This document shows positions 13,201 through 24,227 of a stretch of 64,000 bases of DNA, piece by piece. The position numbers and the translations under genes are program-made. This stretch comes from Coprinellus micaceus. Its lineage: Eukaryota; Basidiomycota; Agaricomycetes; Agaricales; Psathyrellaceae. The stretch lies in the NCBI GenBank assembly GCA_951394405.1, contig OX596335.1, positions 4,216,001 through 4,280,000 of the forward strand. Direction: 5' to 3'. Below the pieces are notes generated by a model. The model did not search any database. It was not told the origin of the DNA and worked only from the letters and a program-made list of their open reading frames with translations. Within the stretch, counting starts at the first letter, position 1, and each line of letters starts with the position of its first letter.

Positions 13201-15606
13201 TTGTCGTTTTGGTCGGATTCTTCCTTGTCTTCCAGATCGCGCAGCTCCTCGCTTTGGAGTTCTACCCGCAATATGGTTTCAACGCCTCCATATCCATTTA
13301 CGCCCACGAGACCGAGGAGACCCGTCGTTTGAACGAGGCACAGAGGGCCAGGAAGGAGCAGGTGGCTTCCGAGAAGACGGATGGCAAGTTGGAGAAGGAA
13401 TCGGCTGGCTCGGAGAAGAAGTGAGCATACGCCACCCTCTCCTGACGAATGGCTACTCACCCAGCTTCGATTTTTAGGGTTGACTTCAGTCATCGCAGGG
13501 CCCTGACTTGGGAGAACCTCAACTACCACGTTCCTACGCCCGACGGCCCTCGTCGTCTGCTTCACGACGTTCTTGGCTTCGTGAAGCCTGGAACTCTTAC
13601 CGCCCTTATGGGAGCCAGTGGTGCCGGAAAGACTACATGTTTGGATGTCCTCGCTCAGCGCAAGAATATTGGTGTCATCTCTGGTGATATCCTTGTCGAC
13701 GGCCGCCCACTCCCTCCCGACTTCGCTCGTGGCACTGCCTATGCGGAGCAGATGGATGTCCATGAACTGACTGCCACCGTCCGTGAGGCGCTCCGATTCT
13801 CGGCCTACCTCCGTCAACCCCAGCATGTGTCGCAGGAAGAGAAGGACGCGTACGTCGAAGAGGTCATCGAACTGTTGGAGCTGCAGAACCTTTCGGAAGC
13901 TTTGGTGTTCAGTTTGGGTGTTGAGGCCAGGAAGCGCTTGACGATCGGTGTCGAACTCGCCAGTAAGCCGGAGCTCCTGCTATTCTTGGACGAACCTACC
14001 AGTGGGTTGGATGCTCAGAGGTCCGTCCCACTTCCGTCGTGCCAACGTTTCACAGCTAACTCTTCTGCATAGCGCATGGAACCTCGTTCGGTTCCTCCGT
14101 AAGCTCGCTGATCAAGGTCAAGCCATCCTCTGCACCATTCACCAGCCGTCCTCCCTTCTCTTCGAGTCCTTCGACCGACTTCTCCTGCTCGAACGCGGCG
14201 GAGAGACTGTCTACTTCGGTGACATCGGCGCAGACTCTTCGATCCTCCGTGACTACTTTGCTCGTCATGGCGCCGTATGCCCATCAAACGTCAATCCCGC
14301 CGAGTACATGCTCGAGGCCATTGGTGCTGGAGTCACTGCGAGGGTCGGAGATCGCGACTGGAACGACGTCTGGCTGGACAGCCCCGAGTTCCAGCAAGCC
14401 AAGAGGGAGATTGAGGAGATCAAGAGGCAAGGCCTTGAGCGCCCTCCCAAACAGTCTGAGACCTCGACCTGTGAGTGACCCTTCCCCTCCTGCCTTGCGC
14501 CTCTCGAATCGGCTTCTTATCGCACTCTCCTTAGATGCCACATCATTCCTGTACCAGGTCAGGCTCGTTGGACAGAGGAACGCCTTGGCGCTCTGGCGTA
14601 TGCCGGATTACATCTTCACTCGCTTCTTTGTGTGCAGTTTCATCTCTCTGTTCGTCTCCCTGTCTCTCTTGCAGCTGGGTAACAGTGTTCGTGACCTCCA
14701 GTTCCGCGTCTTCGCGATGTAAGTGTCCCCGCTTATCATCAGCCCGACATGCGTTGACGAAATCTCCTCCTTCAGTTTCTGGGTTGTTGTCCTCCCCGCT
14801 ATCGTCATGACCCAGATCGAGCCTCTGTTCCTCCACAACCGACGCATCTTCGTCCGCGAGTCGTCTTCCCGCATCTACTCCCCCTACGTCTTTGCCATTG
14901 GCCAGGTCCTCGGTGAAATTCCGTACTCATTCATCTGTGGTCTCCTGTACTGGGTTCTCATGGTCTACCCCATCGGGTTCGGCCAAGGCTCAGCAGGCCT
15001 CAACGGAACGGGATTCCAGCTGCTCATCATCATCTTCATGGTCCTCTTCGGTGTCACCCTCGGGCAGATGGTCGCTGCATTGTCGCCCAGTGTCCAGGTC
15101 GCCGTCCTGCTCAACCCTTTCCTTGGATTGGTGTTAGCTACGTTCTGCGGTGTGACCATTCCCTACCCGACGATGATCAAGTTCTGGAGGAGCTGGCTCT
15201 ACGAGCTGAACCCCTACACCAGGACGCTCGCCTCCATGGTCTCGACCGAGTTACAGTATGTATCCCCTGCCTACTGAACAAGGTTCATTCACTGACTTCA
15301 ATCTAAAGTGGTCTCGCCATCCGTTGCAAACCCGACGAATTCGCCGTCTTCAACCCGCCAGATGGCCAGACCTGCGCTCAATGGGCCCAGGACTTCGTCG
15401 ACCTCTTCGGAGGGTACGTCGACAACCTCAACGACACCGTTGCCTGCCGCTACTGCCAGTTCTCCGTGGGCAATGAGTTCTTCGAGCCGTTGAACATCAG
15501 CTTCGGGAACAGGTGGAGAGATGCGTTCATTCTCCTTGCCTTCGTCATTTTCAATACCCTGGTGACCATTGTCGCTTCCCGCTACCTTAGGTACGCGAAG
15601 CGGTAG
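10245..15606 (+). CDS. PDR-type (ABCG) multidrug efflux transporter
   Basis: Full-size pleiotropic drug resistance pump of the plasma membrane, layout (NBD-TMD)x2. The ATG at 10245 begins [15 protein letters not shown]. About a dozen short introns interrupt it; joined exons read through without a break to the TAG at 15604-15606. First NBD: Walker [10 protein letters not shown], with Cys in place of the catalytic Lys, signature [10 protein letters not shown], and Walker B region [10 protein letters not shown]. Second NBD: canonical Walker [10 protein letters not shown], Walker [14 protein letters not shown], and a divergent signature [12 protein letters not shown]. This asymmetry (degenerate Walker A in the first half, degenerate signature in the second) is the known hallmark of fungal PDR proteins. 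Six helices follow each NBD (about 12090-12870 and 14550-15600), with a Cys-containing loop before the last helix. Likely substrates are azoles, plant or fungal toxic compounds or lipids; which cannot be told from sequence. Confidence 0.93.
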
Positions 15607-16224
15607 GTATCATACTGTATATACACCGTCTCCGAGGGGCAACCACCAGTTCCTATAGATCAGAGGAGTTGGTTAGTGCGGCCTTCTCTTATATTTCCGT
15701 AGACCGACGACATCATCTAGACTATGCTCATGTACTTAATCTTTACCCTGAATACCTGGTTAGACTGATTACTCTGACTGATCCTAAAAGCCGGGGGTGG
15801 CGACCTGCATGCCATCATCCACTTGCCTTGAAGAGGACGGGAAGTGCCGCTCAATTCATCGTCGTACACTTACGTAGTTTCCGACGCCATGTTCGCCGCT
15901 GCCACTTCAAATGGCTTATTTTGAGAGCGAGAGGATGGTGCCTATATGAACAAGTTGTAACGTCTCGAATCTTGCCGGCTGGACTCCCTTCCCGTTCGAA
16001 GTCGATTTTGGGCGCGTCCACCAGCGAGAAGACGCCAGAAGCTGACATTACACAGCGCCCCATCTGCGGATAACACGCAACGGGCGATACCCAAATATAT
16101 AGTCTAATAAACAAGACATGCAAAGTCCAAAAGTCTCTGTGCAACCCAGATACGGCGTGCGGCGGTCAGGACCACCGTATAGTCATCAAGAAACCCGCCC
16201 ATCTCCCACATTCCCAATCGTCTC
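15607..16224. other. convergent intergenic region
   Basis: Lies between the 3' ends of the PDR gene (plus) and the TPR-like gene (minus). Short open frames at 15669-16073 (plus) and 15851-16144 (minus) have no recognisable content. Probably 3' UTRs and terminators of both genes. Confidence 0.6.
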
Positions 16225-18964
16225 TCACTCCTCCAGCTCGGGCAAATGCACCGCACTCAGCCACGCCAACACCACCTCCACCCTCGGGCCATGCAACGGA
16301 ATACTAATCGGCGCCGGCTTCTTCTTCGCCCCACTCAACTTGTCCTTTCTGTCCCTCTCCGCCTTCTCCTGGCGCCTCTTCACCACGGGCGCCAAAAGGA
16401 TCCTCGCGCAGTCCAAAGCGTGCGAGGCGTCTATGCGTGTGGTGGCGGTGGTGGAAGCGGAAATGGGGGAGGGAAGTGGGGACGTGCAACGTGGGGCGTC
16501 TTCAGAGAGGTTGGCAAGCGGTTTAGGGGTCGTCTGCGAGTCTCGTCCATTGGTAAATGTCATCGAAGAGCTTCCCATCGCGAAAGAATTTTTGGGGGGC
16601 GACGAGGACGAGGACGAGCCGGGACGATCATCCGCGAGCGAAGCTGCAAGGGAGGAGGAGCGGGACAGAGGTATAGCAGGGTAGGGTAGAGGAGGCGGGC
16701 CCTCCAAAGCCAGGCGGCTCTTGCCCCGTTGGGCGGAGAGCGAGTGAGGGCGAGTGCCCAGCCTCCATCCACCAGCAAGACGGTCCAGAATTTCCAGAAA
16801 CTCAGCTTGGCTCATCGAGCGAGGTGGAAGGAAGACAGGGTAGCCCTCGAGACCGTCTACGACAATGGCTGTACGGACAAACTGGGGCAGGAGAGACCCA
16901 AAGTCCGCGAGCATCAACTGGCAAATCAACGCACTGTAGCTCGACTCAACCAGCAAAGGATGATAGGTGGTAAACACAGGTGGGATGTCGGGAGAACCGC
17001 GCTTCGTGTCAGCCAGAGTGTAGGCGTAGTCCACCTGGGATGCGATGTCGCCGCTAGGAGTAGCCGTGGGGGACTCGAGCGAGTCAAAATGAGACAAGAA
17101 CTTCTCGTGGTCCCTCAAGCTCCTCTTCAAGAGGGTTGTAATCTGGTCCCTAAAACTCTTTTCCCCAAGCACCGCGTTGTAAGCCCGAGCCTTTGGTCCA
17201 GAGGGTGAGCCCAACGGTCCTTCTGGGTTCCCAATTTCCACTCCTCCATACTTTCCATTCTCAATGTAGCACAAACGCAACTCGGCTCCGTCGATAGTGG
17301 GAGCTTTTCTCACTCCTTCGAGTCCTAGAACAGCACCCTCAATGAGATGAACCGCATGCTGCAGGTAGGCCGCCCCACGGAGAAAGAGACATTGCGGTTC
17401 AATGGGTTCAGGCGCTTCAGGCAGCACAGAAGGATGCAACAGGTTCCCACCATCGGACCCACTGGCAAAATCATCATCCATCGCGCTCGTTCCACTGGGT
17501 GGAGCCTGTCCATTAAGGTTAGACTTGGTGCCCGAGGCATTCTTACGCCTCTTTGACTTGGAAGGGCGTGATTCCGCCTGGGTGTTGCTATTGTGATGCA
17601 TCATCTTCGCGCGTCGGACGGCACGGGCCTCTTTCAACGCGTAGGTGAAGTCTTTCGTCGCAGCGGAGAATTCTTCCCTGAAACAGTGCACGACACCCCG
17701 GGTGCGGTAGTATTCCAGCCGTTGAGGGTGTTTCGCGATCAATTCGTCCAGAACCTTCGTCGTGGTAGACTCGGCAAGTTGCCTGCGTAGAATGAGAAAG
17801 AAGGGTCGGCGAACTGACCGAAAGTCTCACCTTGAAGGAATCTTCTCGTGAAAGAAGTGTACGTATTTAGCGTCCGAATCGTTAGGATCTGAAATAAACT
17901 TTAGCACATGAACTCAACGCCTGCCAGTTTGACTCACCGACTTTCAAAACACGCTCTGCAACATCGTCGAACACACTCCCACCCTGCATGACCATCACAC
18001 TACTCGCAATCTCGTCCGCCTTGTACGCTGCAGCGAGTTTCTGCACGGCCAAAGCTCTCAGTCGATGTATCCGCATAGCCGACATCGCGACGTTCCTGCC
18101 CCCGCCGTGAGGCTTCCCCAGTGGGTTCAATCCAAGACTCTGGGCAGCAGCCCAAGGACTGTTCAAAGAAGCCCCATTCCTCATCGAGCCTGATTCAGCG
18201 GCGGACAACCCCGAGCTCGCCCTGACAGAAAGTTCCGCGGCTTCGTCGATGTAGCTGCGAATGGAAGTTACGGAACGGAACGCGCCTGGGTCTATTGGGG
18301 GTGGAGAGGGTTTCCCCGGTTTCGGTGAAGGGAAGGAGGCAGGGGGGAGAGCGGGGATGGTGATGTGCGTAGAAGGGGATTCGGGAGGGGTAAAGTCTCT
18401 GTCATGCGGGTTCAGAGTGAGACGTTCGCGTTGCTTCCCATTTCCAGAGCTATTGCTGTTGGAAGTATGGGTGTGTATTGTGCTCCCCACCAAAGGAGGG
18501 ATGAGCTGTGACATTCGTGTCTCGCTAGACAGTGTAGTTGGATCGGCATTCAGCATCAAGAGAGACTCTAGAAGCTCGAGAGGAAGTTGAAGCCAAGGTC
18601 CCTAATACACGCTTCAGTAGCAGCGTTATAAATATAGAACGAGGGGACTGACATGATAAGAACTAATGTACCGCCAATGCTTGTTTCTGCTAATGCACAA
18701 CACTGACGGCCTGCACGGCTCACAAGGCTCCTGCTCCTTACCCTTCGCGTTCGCTTTAGCCTTCTTCTTCGGTTTCTTCTTCTTTTTCTTCTTCACGGGA
18801 GCGTCCCCAAGCGCGTTTTGCTCGATAAGAGGCGAGTCGGGGCTTATGGGTGTCAGAGGTGTCGTAGCCTCCGACGCGAATGGGCCACTGGCTCCTCCTT
18901 CCTCGCTGTCGGAGGAGGAGGAGCTGGGGATTTTCTCCGAGGCGTAGGTCGTGTCGGCGACCAT
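16225..18964 (-). CDS. conserved fungal protein with TPR-like segment
   Basis: Several exons join into one protein. The N-terminus (from the ATG at 18964, MVADTTYASEK) is Ser/acidic, then a run of eight Lys and further Lys/Ala. Next comes GPWLQLPLELLESLLMLN (after an intron near 18600-18655), then a region with long helices around 17880-18560. A helical pair around 17610-17790 (ELIAKHPQRLEYYRTRGVVH, then FREEFSAATKDFTYALKEAR) reads as a tetratricopeptide repeat. The C-terminal part alternates ordered stretches with low-complexity Ser/Pro runs and ends APISIPLHGPRVEVVLAWLS before LPELEE. I do not recognise a named family; TPR suggests a scaffold role. An upstream Met at 19039 is an alternative start. 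Confidence 0.7.
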
Positions 18965-19651
18965 TTCTGGTGTGTGGACGCCAGGTGAAGGGAGGTGATG
19001 GGTGGAAGGAAAGGTTAGTTCTCGGAGGACGAGCGTCAACTATGAAGTCAATATTTTCGCGCCAGGGAATCCTTTCCCACGGCTATACCGAGACCGACTT
19101 TTGATTTGGAAACTTTGCACCCACAAACTCGCTCTAGCACCGGGTACAAGGCTCCGGTGCGGGGATTCGGCGTCTAAGGCAGACAGGAAATTAAACAGTA
19201 TGAACGGACTAAGAAAGCCCTGAGCTTATCCCGAAACAGGAAAAGGGTAACAACGATAAGGAGTATAGGATACAGGTGGGAGAGGCGATAGTATACAAGC
19301 GAAGGTATGACCGACATGCGAATGCGATATGCTGTGATGGTAATGCGAGTGAAAATGCGTGCTAGAGTACTCTTACAAATTCTGGAACCATGAGATGTAT
19401 GTCTTCCTTCTGGGGAGGATCGAGAAAACAAATAATACGAAGCGAAGTAAAAAGGGTGGGCAGTTAGTGACTTATCGGGAGGCGAAATTGAAGTTCGTCG
19501 GAAGGTGTGGTGGAATGAACTGTGGGGGTAAAAGGCGGAGACGAATTGGGGGGGTTGAAAGGCGGAGATGAACTCGAAAAGCTGAAAGAGTGACGGAGAT
19601 GAACGTGAAAGCTGAAAGACGGAGACGAACTCGAAAGCTGAAAACAACCAA
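18965..19651. other. intergenic region, promoter of TPR gene and 3' side of dioxygenase
   Basis: About 690 bp, low-complexity in the right half. A minus frame at 19174-20139 is open only because of simple repeats and overlap with the dioxygenase, so it is not called. Confidence 0.6.
19530..19646. repeat. short tandem repeat, unit about 26-33 bp
   Basis: Purine-rich unit of the form CGGAGAYGAACTCGAAAGCTGAAAG, repeated three to four times with small indels, next to the 3' end of the dioxygenase gene. Seen directly. Confidence 0.7.
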
Positions 19652-21085
19652 TCAAGCCCACTGCTTAACATCCTCCTCAGACGGCCCAGCCGGCTCATCC
19701 GACGCAGCAAGGTTACACTGGTGGAACGCGCGAACCTGGTCCGGCTTGAACGCCCCCACAACGGTGTGCAGAACACCGCGGTTATGGAAGAGCACCAGGT
19801 CATTAGGGCGCCTATGCATTCACATTCCGTCAGCTCATGCACTTTAGTGAGAAGGAGGAGGAGGAGGAAACACGAACCAGTCATGCGGGTAGACAAGTGC
19901 AGGCGAAATCGCCGGCCTCTGCATCTTATACAAGATATCTCTGACCTCCTTGAGGTCGGTGATGTGCGCTCCGTCGGGGTACAAAGCTCCCTCGCGCGAA
20001 GCTCCCTCGGGGAGAGGCGCAATGATGAGTTCGAGCGCGCCGCAGGGGTGGACCTGGAAGTGCAACGCCCCAGTGACCGGATTCTTCCACAACTAAACAA
20101 GCTCAGGTCTAAGTGTTCCCGTTCACCACCAAAAACCAAACGTATCCACTCACCAAAGGCAACACCTTAACCTTCCCCTCCTCCCACTCCGGCAACTCAC
20201 CCAACCCCAACTCCAACCCATCGCTCTCAATCCCCAAGCCCGTCGACATCGCCTTGGCAGGCGCCATCCACACATACGGATGCGGTGCATACTTCACCTT
20301 CGCCCTCACAGCAACGCTCTTCTCCTCCTTCGGCAGAATCTCAAACATCGTCTTCCCACTAACAAACGCCGTCGTGCCCAACGGGACCTCCAACTCCTCC
20401 CCGGTCCCATCATCGTACCTAACCACCTGCCTCGGGCCCGCGGGGACCGTCACCCCATACAGCGTCGTCACCTTCGGGGGGTTGAGGTCGTACAACGCGG
20501 CATCGATATGCCACCTATAGAACCTCGTAACCCCCGCATCGTGGTCCGCGTCGGAGACGACGGTCTTGTGGAAGGTATGGTGGCTCGGGTGCTTGAGCTT
20601 CGCTTCCGCGAGGCCCCAGTGGTCGTAGACGGTGCCGTTGCCGATGAGCTGGACTTGCGGGACGGAGGGGATGGTCTTTAGATCAGGGTGGAGGATGGAT
20701 TTGGTGGTGGAGCCGGTTTTGTTGTTGCCGTGGCCGTAGTTCTCTGACGTTGGGTCGAAGTGCTGTAGGGAAACGCTCTGATGAGAACGAGTGCGTTCGT
20801 ACCAGGAAGTGTAGCGACGGACCTTGGTAATACGATACTGCTGCTCAGGGGTAACCACCGCGTCCCTAAACAGGAGCGCCCCATGCTACACACAATCCGG
20901 TCAACCCACCATCCCACTCCCCTTGGCACTCTGACACGCACCTTATACAAAGCCTTCTCAACCTCAAGCAGCTCCTCCTCTGACAGGTTCCCCGCATCCA
21001 CACCCCTAACCTCCCTCCCAAAGTCCCCAAACTTGGACGCATCCGCCGAGGGGGGCAGGGGAAGCGGGACGAGCTCGATAGCCAT
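19652..21085 (-). CDS. TauD-family Fe(II)/2-oxoglutarate dioxygenase, probably xanthine dioxygenase
   Basis: Non-haem iron oxygenase. The nearest family I can name is the fungal xanthine hydroxylase XanA, which makes uric acid from xanthine with 2-oxoglutarate and O2. The chosen ATG at 21085 starts MAIELVPLPLPPSADASKF. Key stretches: RFYRWHIDAALYDLNPPKVT with the HxD iron ligands, RYDDGTGEELEVPLGTTAFV, KYAPHPYVWMAP, GLGIESDGLELGLGELPEWE, LWKNPVTGALHFQVHP, and the distal ligand in LFHNRGVLHTVVG. The end is DVKQWA. Introns lie near 20945-20880, 20100-20155, 19815-19875 and others. An in-frame Met at 21199 would add a basic, Ser-rich leader of 38 residues that resembles a mitochondrial presequence. 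Another TauD activity such as taurine or sulfonate cleavage is possible, but the YDDGTG and WKNPVTG blocks favour XanA. Confidence 0.8.
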
Positions 21086-21800
21086 TCTGCTTGGGGTGGA
21101 TGAGATGTTTCTGTTTCTGAGGGAAGTGGAAGAAGGATGGGAAGATAAGACCCTGAGTGAGTGAGCTCGCTTTATCTGCGCGTGGATGGCACGAAGCATG
21201 TGGGCTGTGTCAGTTTGATAAGGTCCAGTCAGGCCCTCCAGGGCCGGTTACGCATACTCCGCCAAGCCTGGGCGTGACCTGCCGTCATCGTCTATAGAAT
21301 GGAGCTTAGAGTCAAGAATAGCGTTACCCTGCACCACATCGGTGAACCGACACCCCAGCTCTCTGGGGTGAGCAGAGCAGAGGATGAGGAGATGGAGGAA
21401 CAGGGGCAATGCACCAGCGCTTAACGGAACCCCGCTTCGGACGCAGATAAGGGCCCTGATGGTGGCCACCAATAGCATTTGGATTTGAAATCGTTATCAC
21501 GCCGATTCATGCGTATGCTCTCAAGTATCGATTCCTGACAATTGAAGCAGGAGGCCAAGAGCTCTCCGAACGGCCGAAAGATACTGAAATCAAAGCATCT
21601 GAGAATCCAAACAAGCTCCAAGTCCTAGGCGGTGATATTCAACTGTTTTTTTCGCATATGGTTTTTCATATTTTGGTATGGGTGTGCATGAGGACATGGG
21701 CGCGCGACAAGTGGGAGGACGACGACATACAACCGGTATGCGAAATCGGCGTAGGCACGACGAAGTGTGTGAGGTACAGGAAGATGATAGAAGAGACCGT
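21086..21800. other. intergenic region between dioxygenase and eL21
   Basis: Promoter of the dioxygenase (left) and 3' region of eL21 (right), both on the minus strand. A T-rich stretch at about 21640-21675 could belong to the eL21 3' end. Short minus frames (21248-21478, 21421-21621) show nothing recognisable. Confidence 0.6.
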
Positions 21801-22396
21801 TTAGATGGTGGTCTCGTAGCGGACGGGCCTCATGGTCTGGGGAGCGTTGTCCTTGCTGGAGACGGTGTGGGCTTCGGTGGGGAGGAGGGGCTTGCGACGG
21901 AGGTTGATGCGCTCTATCACAAATAAATACCCCGCCTAAGATAAAACCAAAAGAGATGAAAGACTCACCGCCCTTCTCCTTCGCAGCGGCATGTGCATCA
22001 TGGTTATCCTTCACCCGGTTCAAGAACTCCTGGCGACACTTGGAGTGACGGATGTGCTCAACACGGATGTTGACGCGCTTCTCGATGTATCGGGATCCGA
22101 CGACCTTGTAGACGATAACACCAACAGACGAGGGGGTGACGTTGTAGATAATGCCGGTGCGTCCGTGGTAGAACTTGTGGGGCATACCCTTCTGCTGGGC
22201 GGCGTTGGCCTTGATATCGACGATGTCACCAACGCGGTAGTTGATGAGGAAAGTCGACAGCTTCACAGGGCCATGCTCTGCGTTGTGCGACCCGTTGAGT
22301 CCAGATCCTCTATTTCATCGAGTATACATACACACCCTTGAAGCCCCTCTTGAACATATGGCGCGTACGCGCGCGGTAACCGAAGGAGTGGGGCAT
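21801..22396 (-). CDS. rpl21: 60S ribosomal protein eL21
   Basis: Component of the cytosolic large ribosomal subunit. The first exon starts at the ATG at 22396 ([20 protein letters not shown]). After an intron of about 60 nt the second exon gives [20 protein letters not shown], and then the highly conserved [20 protein letters not shown] and [21 protein letters not shown] further intron follows AAAKEKG, and the last exon encodes a basic tail ending [10 protein letters not shown]. Length is about 160 residues, normal for eL21. It is transcribed away from the uS4 gene; the start codons are 264 bp apart, so the two probably share a promoter region. Confidence 0.97.
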
Positions 22397-22659
22397 CTTG
22401 AGGACTACGGGAAAATGACCTTCAGCACTTTCCCCTCCGGCGACGAGCAGCAGCGATTCCTTACGGTGTCGATGTCGGTGACGGTGTCGGTGTCGTCGTC
22501 CCAACCACCATGAGTGCGAAAAATCGACCCGGCATCTTGCGGGTGGCTGATACAGCCATTGCCTAATACGGAAGGTGTGGCTTTTCGGCAGAGGTGCCGA
22601 GCTTTGGTCGAGGACGTCTTTTGTGGATCGCTAGCAAGTCCTTCCTCAAGACCAAAAAC
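22397..22659. promoter_or_regulatory. shared divergent promoter of eL21 and uS4
   Basis: 263 bp between two head-to-head ribosomal protein start codons. It contains a simple repeat of GGTGTC/GATGTC words at about 22470-22500. No TATA box is evident, as is usual for ribosomal protein promoters. Both genes need equal output, so co-regulation is likely, but that is inference. Confidence 0.6.
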
Positions 22660-23509
22660 ATGCCTAGGTAACGTCGCACACGACGAGCAGAGACTTTTCG
22701 ACGCTGACGAGACATCTAGGGCCCCGCGGAACCACAGCAAGACGTGAGTGTAGTCGCTTTGAAGAACCACCCGAGTGTGGAAGGGTGTGCATACATCGTT
22801 GCTTACGATCCCTTGCCCCCAATCGTCTCGTGCGATAAATCCCCAATAGATACAAGGTCCCTCGTCGACCTTTCGAGTCCGCTCGTCTCGATGCCGAGTT
22901 GAAGGTACGTCCAACACCCATTCATTTATTTTGACCCAACCCACCCAACCACCCACCCAGCTCGCCGGAGAATACGGTCTCCGCAACAAGCGCGAGATCT
23001 GGCGTATCGCCCTCACCCTCTCCAAGATTCGTCGTGCCGCCCGTGAGCTCCTCAAGCTCGACGACAAGGACCCCAAGCGTCTCTTCGAGGGTAACGCCCT
23101 CATCCGCCGTCTCGTCCGTATCGGTGTCCTCGACGAGACCCGCATGCGTCTCGATTACGTGCTTGCCCTCAAGATCGAGGATTTCTTGGAGCGCAGGCTG
23201 CAGACCCAGGTCTTCAAGAGCGGTCTCGCCAAGTCCATCCACCACGCCCGTGTCCTCATCAGGCAGAGGCACATCCGGTGCGCCTCTATTCACTTCTCTC
23301 GCTTTTTTTCAATCCTAACACCCAACACATCCAGTGTTGGCAAGCAGATCGTCAACGTCCCCTCCTTCGTCGTCCGCCTCGACTCCCAAAAGCACATCGA
23401 CTTTGCCCTCACCTCGCCCTACGGTGGTGGACGCCCTGGCCGTGTCAAGCGCAAGCGTGCTGCTGCCGCCGCCAAGAAGGATGCCGGTGACGATGAGGAG
23501 GAGGAGTAA
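22660..23509 (+). CDS. rps9: 40S ribosomal protein uS4 (S9)
   Basis: Cytosolic small-subunit protein that binds 18S rRNA early in assembly. Tiny exons begin the gene: ATGCCTAG at 22660-22667, then 24 nt (RAPRNHSK), then a third exon giving [19 protein letters not shown]. After an intron the main exon encodes [20 protein letters not shown] and the S4 domain region [20 protein letters not shown]. Another intron near 23280-23334 precedes [20 protein letters not shown], the rRNA-binding part, and an acidic tail (DAGDDEEEE). Joined length is about 190 residues, as expected. The second intron, about 108 nt, is twice the local norm. Confidence 0.97.
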
Positions 23510-24227
23510 ACGTAACGCACCCTCTCCCTGTATGATTCTCTCGCTGTATGGTATCCATGATCGACTTGCTGCCCTCATGCGAATATGTATGCCCATGCCA
23601 CCGCAAACCGCCGAGCTGTCAGGAGGCACACGACCCCCTGAATGTAAAACAAGCTTGGTGCTTCAAGGCGATTTGTCCCGGTCGAAGGATGCGTCTCCTG
23701 TCCAAGCTACAGCATTCTCCTTGATCGTGACGAATATGAATAAAGTACAGGTTGAACTTCCCCGTTCGAGACCATTCGAGCCGTGATACAGAGGCAAAAA
23801 GAAGGAAGAGAAAGAGCGAGAGAATGTAAATACAGCGATAGAATAGTATCTAGTCGGGCACATCAAGAGAGAGCGAGAAAGGAGAAAGACCCAACCAAAC
23901 TGAATGTACTACTGTTGCTTTTTCCGCCAGTGTACCTGTACTTGTTACTATCTACTTTAATGAATGCGTGATGCACGAGGTATCGTATGGATATGATTAG
24001 ATGGTTCTAGTCCAAATGCAGTGGGATATCGAGAGAAACGAGGGTGAGGGTGGGGGAGGGGAGGGGGAGACACACAAAACAATAACTGTTAGAAGGAATG
24101 AACGTGCGGGGTTACAAAACAAGACTTGGAAAGAAAAAGGGTCACAAAACGAATGAATGGAAAGAATCAATGAGTGAATGAACGTTTCAGAGAACCTCCT
24201 CCACCTCCAAACCTCCACCTCCGAAAC
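23510..24227. other. convergent intergenic region
   Basis: Between the 3' ends of uS4 (plus) and the large low-complexity gene (minus). AT-richer in places (about 23870-23970), with a purine-rich run near 24030-24070. No gene seen; probably 3' UTRs. Confidence 0.6.

Noticed and set aside
13065..13826. 253-codon minus-strand open frame
   Set aside because: Lies fully antisense to strongly conserved PDR transporter exons.
19174..20139. 321-codon minus-strand open frame
   Set aside because: Overlaps the dioxygenase exons in another frame and is extended by a simple repeat (SLFQLFEF-like).
22743..22850. snoRNA in the long second intron of the uS4 gene
   Set aside because: No C box or D box pair was visible, and no stable stem stood out.
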